Assembly: GCF_900100605.1 (NCBI RefSeq)
Contig: NZ_FNCN01000029.1
Span: forward strand, 1 to 64,000
DNA length: 64,000 nt
Origin: Sinosporangium album
GTDB taxonomy: Bacteria; Actinomycetota; Actinomycetes; Streptosporangiales; Streptosporangiaceae
Reading direction: 5' to 3'
In this document: positions 14,609-23,489 of the stretch, piece by piece
Position numbering within the stretch: the stretch's first letter is position 1
Layout of the letters: each line of letters starts with the position of its first letter
Position numbers and translations under genes: made by a program
Notes under the pieces: generated by a model
Database searches by the model: none
Told to the model about the DNA's origin: nothing
The model's input: the letters and a program-made list of their open reading frames with translations, nothing else

Positions 14609-15916
14609 ATGGGCGTACTCAAGGGTGAGGACGAGGTCGTTGAGCTGTGCCGCGACCTGATCCGGATCGATTCGACGAATGCCGGGGACAACGCGGGGCC
14701 TGGGGAGCGGGCGGCTGCGGAGTACGTGGCGGGGAAGCTGGCCGAGGTGGGGCTGGAGCCGCGGATCTTGGAGAGCGATGCGCGGCGGGCGAACGTGGTG
14801 GCGCGGATCGAGGGGACGGATCCGGGGCGGGACGCGCTGCTGGTGCACGGGCATCTGGATGTGGTGCCGTTCAACGCGGCGGACTGGACGCATCATCCGC
14901 TGGCGGGGGAGGTCGCGGACGGGTGCGTGTGGGGCCGCGGGGCGGTCGACATGAAGGACATGGACGCGATGGTCCTGGCGGTCGTACGGCAGAGGCTGAG
15001 AGAGGGGCGTAGACCGGCCAGGGATGTGGTGCTGGTGTTCACGGCCGATGAGGAGGCCGGGGGGACGTACGGCGCGCAATACCTGACTGAGAAGCACCCG
15101 GATGTGTTCGAGGGGTGCACGGAGGCGATCGGGGAGGTCGGCGGGTTCAGTGTGTCGATCGATGAGGCGCGGCGGCTCTATCTGATCGAGGCGGCGGAGA
15201 AGGGCATCGCGTGGATGAAGTTGACGGCTACGGGCCGGGCGGGGCACGGGTCGATGCTGAATTCGGACAATGCGGTGACGGAGTTGGCCGAGGCGGTGGG
15301 TCGGCTGGGGCGTCACGAGTGGCCGGTACGGCTGACGCCGACGGTGAGGCTGTTCTTGGAGGAGGCGTCGGCGGCGTTGAACGTGGAGTTCGACGCGGGT
15401 GACGCGGAGGCCACGGTGGCGAAGCTGGGCCCGCTGGCCCGGATGATTGGGGCGGTGCTCAGGAACACGGCCAATCCGACGATGCTGTCGTCGGGTTACA
15501 AGGCGAACGTTATTCCGCAGACGGCGACGGCGCATGTGGACGGGCGGTTCCTGCCGGGCTATGAGGAGGAGTTCTTCGCGACGGTCGATGAGCTGCTCGG
15601 GCCGCAGGTGACGCGGGAGTTCGTCTATCACGACATAGCGGTGGAGACGTCGTTCGACGGGCCGCTGGTGGCGGCGATGGCGGCGTCGCTTTCGGCGGAG
15701 GATCCGGGGGCGCGGGCTGTGCCGTACACGCTGTCGGGGGGGACGGATCTGAAGGCGTTCAGCCGGCTCGGGATCCGCGGGTTCGGGTTCGCGCCGTTGC
15801 GTCTGCCTGCGGATTTGGACTTCTCCGGCATGTTCCACGGGGTAGATGAGCGGGTTCCGGTGGATTCGTTGAAGTTTGGGGTGCGGGTGCTTGACCGGTT
15901 CCTAGATCTCGCCTGA
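14609..15916 (+). CDS. M20-family metallopeptidase / dipeptidase-like hydrolase
   Basis: The 435-residue protein has the di-zinc ligands of M20/M25 amidohydrolases: HGHLDVVPF, GRGAVDMKDMDAM and the catalytic Glu pair in FTADEEAGG. A dimerisation domain lies near AEKGIAWMKLTATGRAGHGS. The family hydrolyses dipeptides, N-acyl amino acids or similar amides in the cytoplasm. ATG 14609 is favoured because AGGAG lies six to ten bases upstream; ATG 14582 is an in-frame alternative adding nine residues. It is transcribed away from the tRNA and marks the start of the stable chromosome on this side. Confidence 0.9.
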   Translation: MGVLKGEDEVVELCRDLIRIDSTNAGDNAGPGERAAAEYVAGKLAEVGLEPRILESDARRANVVARIEGTDPGRDALLVHGHLDVVPFNAADWTHHPLAGEVADGCVWGRGAVDMKDMDAMVLAVVRQRLREGRRPARDVVLVFTADEEAGGTYGAQYLTEKHPDVFEGCTEAIGEVGGFSVSIDEARRLYLIEAAEKGIAWMKLTATGRAGHGSMLNSDNAVTELAEAVGRLGRHEWPVRLTPTVRLFLEEASAALNVEFDAGDAEATVAKLGPLARMIGAVLRNTANPTMLSSGYKANVIPQTATAHVDGRFLPGYEEEFFATVDELLGPQVTREFVYHDIAVETSFDGPLVAAMAASLSAEDPGARAVPYTLSGGTDLKAFSRLGIRGFGFAPLRLPADLDFSGMFHGVDERVPVDSLKFGVRVLDRFLDLA

Positions 15917-16031
15917 ATCCTTTCCGGGAAAGCAGTTGCGATGACCTCCCGTAGTGGTACTGTCACTTTCCGTTGAGGAGGTCAGGGCTGGTCCCACCCG
16001 GTGGGTCGGCTCATCGCTCAGGAGGTTTCAC

Positions 16032-16688
16032 GTGGCACGCATGCCGATCCGGCGCCGAGGGGCGAGAGTGCCCTTTGTCGCTCGGCGCGTGCCCGTGGCC
16101 GGCCGTGAGCGTGGCGTCTCGGCGAGTGGCGCGTTCGTGGAGGGCCCGGTGGGAGCGGCCGTGCGATCCGAGTGGGTCGAGCGGTTCGCCGTCGGTGCCA
16201 GGCGCGTGCTCACGCGGGCCTGTGCGTTCGGTGGCCTTGTGGCCGTCGGCTGGCTGCTCGCCGTTCTCTTCGGAGCGCTCGGCGCCTCTCCGGCGGCCGC
16301 GGATTCCACCGCGGCGACGGGGGCGGCCCTCTCCGACTCCTCGGACACATCGGCCGCGGATCGCCTCACCGGATCACCCGATGATGGTCTCCCCACGGTG
16401 AGTGATGACGTCTCGGCGCCTGACAACGCCGAGGCCATGGCCGGGCGGCATGTCGACGGGCTGACAAGCCAGTCGCAGCCCGGCTTCCCCACCCCCGCGG
16501 CCACCGAGCTCGGCTCCGGCGCGAATGGTTTCGTGCCGCAGTCCGGAGGTGGTCAAGGCATCGGCCCGGGGGACGCCGCGCGGTCCGTTTTCGACCCGCA
16601 ACTCACGGCGCGCCGTCTGCCACCGGCGAACGCCGACCGGCCAGTCGTCCGCACAGCGGCGGACGAGCCTTCTTACTCCCCCGACTAG
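16032..16688 (+). CDS. Exported or membrane-anchored protein of unknown function
   Basis: GTG 16032 follows CAGGAGG by seven bases. The 218-residue product has a long Arg-rich N-region, one hydrophobic segment (residues 64-84, CAFGGLVAVGWLLAVLFGAL) and an Ala-rich probable cleavage site (SPAAADS). A low-complexity Ser/Asp/Pro-rich remainder follows, with no domain I recognise. It precedes the chaplin-repeat gene in the same direction, separated by 560 bases, so a surface role is plausible. ATG 16041 is an alternative start. Confidence 0.65.
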   Translation: MARMPIRRRGARVPFVARRVPVAGRERGVSASGAFVEGPVGAAVRSEWVERFAVGARRVLTRACAFGGLVAVGWLLAVLFGALGASPAAADSTAATGAALSDSSDTSAADRLTGSPDDGLPTVSDDVSAPDNAEAMAGRHVDGLTSQSQPGFPTPAATELGSGANGFVPQSGGGQGIGPGDAARSVFDPQLTARRLPPANADRPVVRTAADEPSYSPD

Positions 16689-17250
16689 CCCCGCCGCACT
16701 GTCCGGCGGCCCATCCGCGGCCGTGTTCGAACGACGTTCGAACGATGTTCGGACGGACCCGTCCGGGTGACGCGATCTGATGATCTGCTCGGCCTGGTCG
16801 CCGGGGTTCCCGCCTGCGGGAGCCGTCGTGGGGCTCAGCCTTCGACGCTCCCGAGGTCCCCGAGACCGAGCGTGACAGAGCAGGCGGATCGCCGGATCGC
16901 ACGCGGCGCCTGTGCTTCGTCGACACCCTCCCGGACATCCGTCCACCCCCAAGCCGGCCTGTCCCCCAGGGAAGGCGCTGGGGCGTCCCGTACGCCCTCT
17001 CCGCCACCTGGCCAGGGGTTCACGAGCCGGAGCGACTCACACGCCGGTGAATCTCTCCCGCAGCTCCAGCCCAGGCCCAGCTCGGCCATCGAACACCGGA
17101 CAGAGCCCCGCATACGGGCGATCGTCAGCTTCTCTCCCTCGTGAACACCGGGGCTTCCGCTGTGCGCGGAGCCGAAGTACGGCTCCCGCACGCCCCGATC
17201 CCGCTCACGACACGTCAGGTACCCCCAAAGAACCACCAAGGAGTTCAACC
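16689..17250. other. Intergenic region with short tandem repeats, no gene seen
   Basis: No protein-like frame with a start is found. Three 11-bp units close to GTTCGAACGAT lie at 16725-16757. The last 15 bases hold the AAGGAG site of the chaplin-repeat gene. The rest is C-rich and featureless; its promoter must lie here. Confidence 0.5.
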
Positions 17251-19239
17251 ATGCGTACGTGGACTAAAGCATCGGCTCCCGCCGCTCTTCTCGCGGTCGC
17301 CGTCATGTCCATGGGCGGTACGGCTTTCGCCGACACCGACGGCCGCAGCTCGGTCGGCGGCGGCAACCAGATCAACCTGCCCGTCACCCTTCCGATCGAC
17401 ATCAGCGGCAACGGGGTCGGGGTGCTGGGCGACGCGACCGCCGGCTCCAAGGGCGGCGCCTCCGTGGAGAGCGCGCCGCAGAGCGGGAGCAGCGGTGCCC
17501 CGGGCACCACCTCCGGCACCAGCAGTGTCCTCGGCGGCAACCAGGTCAACGCCCCGATCACCGCCCCCGTCAACGCCTGCGGCAACGCGATCTCGCTGGT
17601 CGGCAACTCCGACGCTGGCTGCCAGGGCGGCTCGTCGGTCAAGGACACCGGTTCGTCCCGCGGCGGCGGCAAGGCTTCGGGCAACCGTACCGACGGCCGC
17701 AGCTCGGTCGCCGGCGGCAACCAGGTCAACGCCCCGATCACCGCTCCGGTCAACGTCTGCGGCAACGCGATCGCCATCTTCGGCAACGCGACGGCGGGCT
17801 GCACGGGAGGCTCCTCGGTCACCAGCGGCGGCTCCGGGGGCGGCGCGGGAGGCAACACCACGTCGGGCCGGTCCTCGGTCGGCGGCGGCAACCAGGTGGT
17901 CGCGCCGATCACCGCTCCGATCAACATCTGCGGCAACGCGATCGCCATCCTCGGCAACGCGTTCTCGTCCTGCAAGGGCGGCAGCTCCGTCACCCAGAAG
18001 CCCCCGCACAAGCCCCCGCACAGCGCCTACCACCGCGCGGGCGGCGGTTCGAAGGGCAACGACACCGACGGCCGGTACGGCGTCGGCAGCGGCAACCAGG
18101 TGATCGCGCCGATCACCGCCCCGGTCAACGTGTGCGGCAACGCCGTCGGCAACGCGGTGGCGGGCTGCGAGGGCGGCAGCTCCGTCAAGGGCCAGGCGGG
18201 CGGCGGCGCTGGTGGCAACACCACGTCGGGCCGGTCCTCGGTCGGCGGTGGCAACCAGGTGGTCGCGCCGATCACCGCCCCGGTCAACGTCTGCGGCAAC
18301 GCGGCCGCGGTCCTCGGGCAGGCGTTCGCGAAGTGCAAGGGCGGCATCACGCTGAAGCAGAGCGCGGGCAAGGGCTCCGGCAACAACCGGACCTCCGGCT
18401 CCAGCAGCGTCCTCGGCGGCAACCAGGCCGTCGCCCCGATCACCGCCCCGGTGAACGTGTGCGGCACCTCCGCCGCGGTGCTCGGCAGCAGCAAGTCGTC
18501 CTGCAAGGGCGGCGCGTCGGTCTCGCAGAAGGGGGCTCCGTCCGCTGGTGGCAACACCACGTCGGGCCGCTCCTCGGTCGGCGGTGGCAACCAGGTGGTC
18601 GCGCCGATCACCGCCCCGGTCAACGTCTGCGGCAACGCGGTGGCCGTGCTTGGTGACGCCGCCGCCGGCTGCCTCGGCGGGGCCCACGTCGGCACCCCCG
18701 ACCACAAGCACACGCCGCGTCCCAAGCCCACCCCGACCCCCACCGCCTCCACGCAGCCCACCAGCAAGGCCACCGGCAAGGCCGGTAGCCCGCTGTCCTC
18801 GCTTCCCGCCGTCGGCAACCTGACCCAGCAGGCGCAGAGCGCCAAGCTGCCGGTGGTCGGCGACGTCGCCCAGACCATCGGCCTCCCGGCGATCCCCAGC
18901 ACGCCGGGCATGCCCACCACGCCGATGCGTTCGAACGACGGCAAGGGCGCCAAGGGAGCTAAGGGCACCAAGACCGTCAAGCCCGGTACGGCCGGAAGCC
19001 CGCTGTCCGTCGCTTCCCCGATCACCGAGCTCGTCGGCTCGACCCCGGCCGGCAGCGCCGTCGGCCAGGCCACCTCGGCTCTGCCCCTCGGCAACATCGG
19101 CCTGATGAGCGCCGAGCAGCCCGCCGGCCTCACCGGCATGAACAGCGGCTCGCTGTTCGCCCTGGTGATGGGCGCCATGTTCGCCGCCTCGGCCAGCCTG
19201 TTCGCCGCGACCCGCCGGTTCCGCCTCGGCCGCCGCTAA
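17251..19239 (+). CDS. Multi-repeat chaplin-like cell-surface protein
   Basis: ATG 17251 follows AAGGAG. The 662-residue protein has a signal peptide (cleavage near AFA27). Eight repeats of about 40 residues follow on the pattern GGGNQVVAPITAPVNVCGN and a second Cys in AGCxGG. That is the chaplin core of amyloid-forming aerial-hypha coat proteins. The first repeat lacks both Cys. Gly/Ser-rich linkers (GNTTSGRSS) separate the repeats. A Pro/Thr-rich stalk, a C-terminal hydrophobic helix (SLFALVMGAMFAASASLFAA) and an RRFRLGRR tail follow. No LAXTG motif is present, only QPAGLTG before the helix. Known long chaplins carry two such domains, so eight is unusual. Confidence 0.85.
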   Translation: MRTWTKASAPAALLAVAVMSMGGTAFADTDGRSSVGGGNQINLPVTLPIDISGNGVGVLGDATAGSKGGASVESAPQSGSSGAPGTTSGTSSVLGGNQVNAPITAPVNACGNAISLVGNSDAGCQGGSSVKDTGSSRGGGKASGNRTDGRSSVAGGNQVNAPITAPVNVCGNAIAIFGNATAGCTGGSSVTSGGSGGGAGGNTTSGRSSVGGGNQVVAPITAPINICGNAIAILGNAFSSCKGGSSVTQKPPHKPPHSAYHRAGGGSKGNDTDGRYGVGSGNQVIAPITAPVNVCGNAVGNAVAGCEGGSSVKGQAGGGAGGNTTSGRSSVGGGNQVVAPITAPVNVCGNAAAVLGQAFAKCKGGITLKQSAGKGSGNNRTSGSSSVLGGNQAVAPITAPVNVCGTSAAVLGSSKSSCKGGASVSQKGAPSAGGNTTSGRSSVGGGNQVVAPITAPVNVCGNAVAVLGDAAAGCLGGAHVGTPDHKHTPRPKPTPTPTASTQPTSKATGKAGSPLSSLPAVGNLTQQAQSAKLPVVGDVAQTIGLPAIPSTPGMPTTPMRSNDGKGAKGAKGTKTVKPGTAGSPLSVASPITELVGSTPAGSAVGQATSALPLGNIGLMSAEQPAGLTGMNSGSLFALVMGAMFAASASLFAATRRFRLGRR

Positions 19240-19831
19240 GCGGAAGCGGCCCGGAAGGGCCCGGCGAGGCGGCTGAAGCCGTACAGCCTCACTCGACACA
19301 GCCTCTCTCGACACAGCCTCTCTCGACCACGTTGACACCCCCGTCCTGTCGCACACGGGGCGGGGGTCTCCACCCGCGGGCCCCGGGGAACAAGCGGCCC
19401 GCGGGTTGGTCGAACACGTGGTCGGACAGGTCAGAGCAGGTCGAAAGGGCCGTACGGAGGTCTCGCTCGGCCGGTGTCACCGGATGCCGGGCCCAGGCTG
19501 AAAAAGCCATCCATATTCGGCCCGCATAGCGTTAAAGATCACACTGCGCCCGTCAGTAAAGACAAGGCGCCACAACTGAAGACAGCAGCGCGTCTGCCGC
19601 GATCTCGCATCGTGGAAAGCCGAAAAGTTTTTGCCCGTTCCGGCGGCATGGTCCGGGGCGGGCAAAGCCATGTGCGGGCCTCGGTCTGAGGCCGGTGTTC
19701 GGCGGCCCGGCGCCGGGGCGCGATGGCAGGGTTCTGGGGGCGTTTACGGCCCGGGCGCCAGTGCGTGAGGCCGAGTTGGTCGATCCTCCCCCACGGGAGG
19801 GAAATTCCGGGGTCAGAGGCTTGACAGGGCG
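19240..19831. other. Intergenic region with a 15-bp tandem repeat, no gene seen
   Basis: A short GGCCC/GGGCC hairpin just after the chaplin-repeat gene may end its transcript. ACAGCCTCTCTCGAC is repeated three times at 19283-19327, the first copy with one change. No convincing frame is present in the remainder. Confidence 0.5.
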
Positions 19832-20017
19832 TCAGAGAGTGCGGACAACCCGTATTATCTTCCGGCGGAGGCGCACCTTGCGGCTACCGTCGGGATACAG
19901 GCGCAGGCGGTCGAGTTCCCAGTCCCCGTGTTCCGCGTGGTCGGTGAGGATCTGGCGGGCCGCCTCCCGGGAGGTGCCACGCGGGATGTGGACATCCATG
20001 TAGGAGTAGTTGAGCAC
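19832..20017 (-). CDS. Conserved small DUF5703-type protein
   Basis: GTG 20017 gives a 61-residue basic protein with MDVHIPRGTSREAARQILTD and then HAEHGDWELDRLRLYPDGSR and VRLRRKIIRVVRT. This is the conserved actinobacterial family usually found next to topA. No catalytic motif is known to me; the size and charge would suit a nucleic-acid or ribosome-associated role. It is divergent from topA across a 226-base region. Confidence 0.85.
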   Translation of the reverse strand: MLNYSYMDVHIPRGTSREAARQILTDHAEHGDWELDRLRLYPDGSRKVRLRRKIIRVVRTL

Positions 20018-20105
20018 AGCTATTAGTCTCCGAGGGTGGGCTAGGGGACGTGAGGAGTCGCTGGGCCTTATTCTGCGTCCTTGTGGGTGTACCCGGAAGA
20101 GACCG

Positions 20106-20145
20106 GGTAACCCGAGGGGAAGGGAAACCCGGGCGACGGGTTACC
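20106..20145. promoter_or_regulatory. Inverted repeat upstream of topA
   Basis: GGTAACCCG at 20106-20114 and CGGGTTACC at 20137-20145 form a perfect 9-bp dyad in the divergent topA/DUF5703 interval, about 100 bp before the topA start. It could be an operator or a leader hairpin controlling topA. Confidence 0.35.
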
Positions 20146-20243
20146 GTCAGAATCGGTGTCGGCCCTCGGGCTCCGTCGTCCGCTAGCGCGGCGGGGCTTG
20201 CCCGACAGGGGGAACGGAAGCGAAGAGCGAGGTAGGAAGCAGC

Positions 20244-22883
20244 GTGCCAGCGAAGAACGGCAGCGCCGGCGGAACCCGCCTGGTGATCGTCGAGTCGCCG
20301 ACCAAGGCGAAGAAGATCGCCGAGTACCTCGGGCGCGGCTTCACGGTGGAGTCCAGCATCGGTCATATCCGTGATCTTCCGGAGCGGGCCGACGACATTC
20401 CCGAGGAGTACAAGGGTGAGTCCTGGGCCCGGCTGGGCGTGAATGTCGAACATGAGTTCGAGCCGCTCTACGTCGTCAACCCCGACAAGGAATCCCAGGT
20501 CGCCAAGCTCAAGCGCCTTCTGAGGGAGGCCGACGAGCTCTACCTCGCCACCGACGAGGACCGCGAGGGGGAGGCGATCGCCTGGCACCTGCGCGAGGTC
20601 CTGCAGCCGAGGGTGCCGGTGCACCGCATGGTCTTCCACGAGATCACGCCTCAGGCCATCCGCGAGGCGGTGGCGAACCCGCGCGACCTCAACCTCCTGC
20701 TGGTGGACGCGCAGGAGACCAGACGCATCCTGGACCGCCTCTACGGTTACGAGGTCAGCCCGGTGCTCTGGAAGAAGGTCAAGCCGCGCCTGTCGGCCGG
20801 GCGGGTGCAGTCGGTGGCGACGCGGCTGGTGGTGGAGCGCGAGCGCGAGAGGCTGAAGTTCACCGCCGCGCACTACTGGGACCTTTCCGCGCTCTTCGAT
20901 ACCGGCAAGAAGGAAGAGCCGCACGATTTCACCGCCACCCTCTCGGGGGTGGACGGGCGCAAGGTGGCGCAGGGGCGCGACTTCGCCTCCACGGGCCGGC
21001 TGAAGAACGCCGACGTGCTCCACCTGGACGAGGAGGCGGCGCGTGCCCTCGCCGGGCGGCTCACGGGCGCGGCGTTCAAGGTCAAGTCTGTTGAGCGCAA
21101 GCCGTACACCCGCAAGCCGTATCCGCCGTTCCGCACCACCACGATGCTGCAGGAGGCCAGCCGGAAGCTGGGCTTCTCCGCGAAATACACCATGCAGGTG
21201 GCGCAGCGGCTCTACGAGAACGGCTACATCACCTACATGCGTACCGACAGCATCACGCTGTCGGAGACCGCGGTGACCGCGGCGCGGTCGCAGGCGGTCA
21301 AGCTGTACGGCAAGGCCTACGTGCCGGACAAGCCTCGCGTCTACACCAGCAAGGTGAAGAACGCGCAGGAGGCGCACGAGGCGATCCGCCCGTCGGGTGA
21401 GGAGTTCCGCACTCCCGGCGAGACCGGCCTCAGTGGCGACATGTTCCGGCTTTACGAGCTGATCTGGCAGCGCACGGTCGCCTCCCAGATGAAGGACGCC
21501 ACCGGCGAGTCCGTGACCGTGAAGGTGGGCGGTTCGTCGAACTCCGGGGAGAAGGTCGAGTTCACCGCGACCGGGCGGACGATCACCTTCTACGGCTTCC
21601 TCAAGGCTTATGTGGAGGGCGCCGACGACCCGTCGACGGATCGGGACGACTCGGAGAAGCGGCTGCCCAACCTGGTGGAGGGCGACCCGCTCACGGCCAG
21701 TGGGATCACGCCGCTCAGCCACACGACCAAGCCGCCGGCGCGTTACACCGAGGCGTCGCTCACCAAGGAACTGGAAGACCGTGAGATCGGTCGGCCGTCC
21801 ACCTATCCGGCGATTCTCGGCACGATCCTCGACCGGGGATACGTGTTCAAGAAGGGCACCGCGCTGGTGCCGTCCTTCCTGGCGTTCGCCGTGGTCAACC
21901 TGCTGGAGCAGCACTTCGGCAACCTGGTCGACTACGAGTTCACCGCGCGCATGGAGGACTGCCTCGACTCGATCGCCCGCGGCGAGGCCGACCGGGTGCT
22001 GTGGCTGCGCCGCTTCTACTTCGGCGAGGCCGACGACGAGGGTCTGAAGGACATGGTCACCGATCTCGGCGAGATCGACGCCAAGGAGATCAGCTCCTTC
22101 CCGATCAGAGGCACCGACATCGTCATCCGGGTCGGGAGATACGGGCCCTATCTCGACAGAGACGGCGCCCGGGTCAACGTCCCCGAGGATCTCGCCCCTG
22201 ACGAGCTGACCGCCGAGCGGGCCGAGGAGCTGTTCAAGCAGCCGTCCGGCGACCGCGAGCTCGGCCTTGACCCGGTCAGCGGCCACAAGATCGTCGCCAA
22301 GTCCGGGAGATACGGGCCTTACGTGACCGAGATCCTTCCGGAGGAGGTCACGGAGAAGAAGACCAAGAAGAAGGACGTGGTCAAGCCGCGCACCAGCTCG
22401 CTGTTCAAGTCGATGGACATCGCGACCGTCACCCTGGAGCAGGCGCTCCAACTGCTGTCGCTGCCGAGGAGCCTCGGCGAGCTCGACGGTGAGGAGGTGG
22501 TCGCCTCCAACGGGAAGTTCGGGCCCTATGTGAAGAAGGGCAAGGAGTCGCGGTCGCTGCCCTCGGAGGAGGAGCTTCTCACCGTCACGCTCGACCAGGC
22601 CAAGGAGCTGCTGGCGCAGCCGAAGCAGCGTGGCCGCGGGCGGGCGGCAGCGGCTCCGCCGCTCCGCGAGCTGGGGGACGACCCCACCTCCAAGAAGCCG
22701 GTGCTCGTGAAGGAGGGGCGTTTCGGCCCCTACGTCACCGACGGCGAGACCAACGCCTCCCTCCGCAAGGGGGACACGGTCGAGGACATCACGATCGAGA
22801 GGGCCGCCGAGCTGCTCGCCGAGCGCCGGGCCAAGGGGCCGGCCCCCAAGCGCACCACGCGTACGAAGGCCGCGGCCAAGTAG
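20244..22883 (+). CDS. topA: DNA topoisomerase I (type IA)
   Basis: The 879-residue enzyme relaxes negative supercoils by single-strand passage. The Toprim domain starts at LVIVESPTKAKKIAEYLG and includes LATDEDREGEAIAWHL with the metal-binding acidic triad. The strand-cleaving tyrosine is Tyr331 in GYITYMRTDS. RLSAGRVQSVATRLVVERE is the conserved DNA-binding helix. The C-terminus holds several actinobacterial-type repeats (GRYGPYVT, GKFGPYVKKG, GRFGPYVTDG) and a Lys-rich tail instead of zinc fingers. GTG 20244 is preceded by AGGAAG. Essential housekeeping gene. Confidence 0.97.
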   Translation: MPAKNGSAGGTRLVIVESPTKAKKIAEYLGRGFTVESSIGHIRDLPERADDIPEEYKGESWARLGVNVEHEFEPLYVVNPDKESQVAKLKRLLREADELYLATDEDREGEAIAWHLREVLQPRVPVHRMVFHEITPQAIREAVANPRDLNLLLVDAQETRRILDRLYGYEVSPVLWKKVKPRLSAGRVQSVATRLVVERERERLKFTAAHYWDLSALFDTGKKEEPHDFTATLSGVDGRKVAQGRDFASTGRLKNADVLHLDEEAARALAGRLTGAAFKVKSVERKPYTRKPYPPFRTTTMLQEASRKLGFSAKYTMQVAQRLYENGYITYMRTDSITLSETAVTAARSQAVKLYGKAYVPDKPRVYTSKVKNAQEAHEAIRPSGEEFRTPGETGLSGDMFRLYELIWQRTVASQMKDATGESVTVKVGGSSNSGEKVEFTATGRTITFYGFLKAYVEGADDPSTDRDDSEKRLPNLVEGDPLTASGITPLSHTTKPPARYTEASLTKELEDREIGRPSTYPAILGTILDRGYVFKKGTALVPSFLAFAVVNLLEQHFGNLVDYEFTARMEDCLDSIARGEADRVLWLRRFYFGEADDEGLKDMVTDLGEIDAKEISSFPIRGTDIVIRVGRYGPYLDRDGARVNVPEDLAPDELTAERAEELFKQPSGDRELGLDPVSGHKIVAKSGRYGPYVTEILPEEVTEKKTKKKDVVKPRTSSLFKSMDIATVTLEQALQLLSLPRSLGELDGEEVVASNGKFGPYVKKGKESRSLPSEEELLTVTLDQAKELLAQPKQRGRGRAAAAPPLRELGDDPTSKKPVLVKEGRFGPYVTDGETNASLRKGDTVEDITIERAAELLAERRAKGPAPKRTTRTKAAAK

Positions 22884-22896
22884 ATGTGCCCTGCCG

Positions 22897-22928
22897 CTGG
22901 TGTACGGCACGGCCGTGCCGTACACCAG
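22897..22928. terminator. 32-bp perfect palindrome after topA
   Basis: Two 16-base arms, CTGGTGTACGGCACGG and its exact complement, meet without a loop 14 bases after the topA stop. It is the likely end of the topA transcript, although no T run follows. Confidence 0.6.
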
Positions 22929-23489
22929 GCGCTGGACGTGGATGCTGTCATCTCGGCCCCGCCGTCTTCCGGCGTGACGCAGGGACGAATCTAATCACCC
23001 TAATCAATTGACTGAATGTCAGGGCTTTTGACGTCTTGTCTGCTCTTATCCGGGCGTGTTAGGGTCCATTAACTCTAATGATTCCGCTCTTTGCCCGTCT
23101 CAGAGTAGAAGTGGTCCATAGATCAACATCGGGTAGCGCCGTCCCCGGGGTTTCGACCGGAGCCCTCGGGCCGACATGACCAGGACGCATCCGAGGCGCG
23201 ACCCCGACCGTGTCTCGCCAGGAAACGCCGGCGCCTGACCGCCACGAGCCCGCACCTCTTTTCCGTTCGGTCTTTCTTTCTTTTCAACGCAGGTACTTCA
23301 ATGCAGGTCCTTTCAATGCGGGCCAACGCTTCCGTCTCGTAGCGAGATGTCGGCCGCCGGCCGCGTGAACGACCGTTCTCCTGCCATCGTCCAAGCTGAA
23401 CTTCCTCGGCTTACGACCCATGCCGTCAGACAGACATATTCGCCACTCTCCGTCTTCCTGTCTTCCCGTTGACCAAGGAGGAAGAGGTA
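22929..23489. other. Leader region of the catabolic operon, no gene seen
   Basis: Composition drops locally in G+C around 22990-23090 (AATCACCCTAATCAATTGAC), a probable promoter area for the downstream operon. Three imperfect 14-15 base repeats of the TTCAATGCAGGTCCT type lie at 23283-23325 and may bind a regulator. No credible coding frame is present. Confidence 0.4.

Noticed and set aside
14366-15838. Minus-strand 490-codon frame opposite the M20 peptidase
   Set aside because: Arg/Pro/His-rich antisense shadow without motifs.
16725-16757. Possible LexA/SOS box in the GTTCGAACGA repeats
   Set aside because: The TCGAAC and GTTCGA halves are three bases apart; the actinobacterial consensus has four, and the pattern is explained by an 11-bp tandem repeat.
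18001-18100. Chaplin repeats read as a collagen-like or PE-PGRS protein because of Gly richness
   Set aside because: The Cys spacing and the ITAPVNVCGN core identify chaplin-type domains.
19884-22925. Minus-strand open frame of over 1000 codons opposite topA
   Set aside because: It is the antisense of a high-GC gene and encodes Arg/Leu-rich text with no domain; topA is certain.
23123-23326. 67-codon minus-strand frame upstream of the catabolic operon
   Set aside because: Arg-rich composition, no ribosome binding site and no similarity that I recognise.
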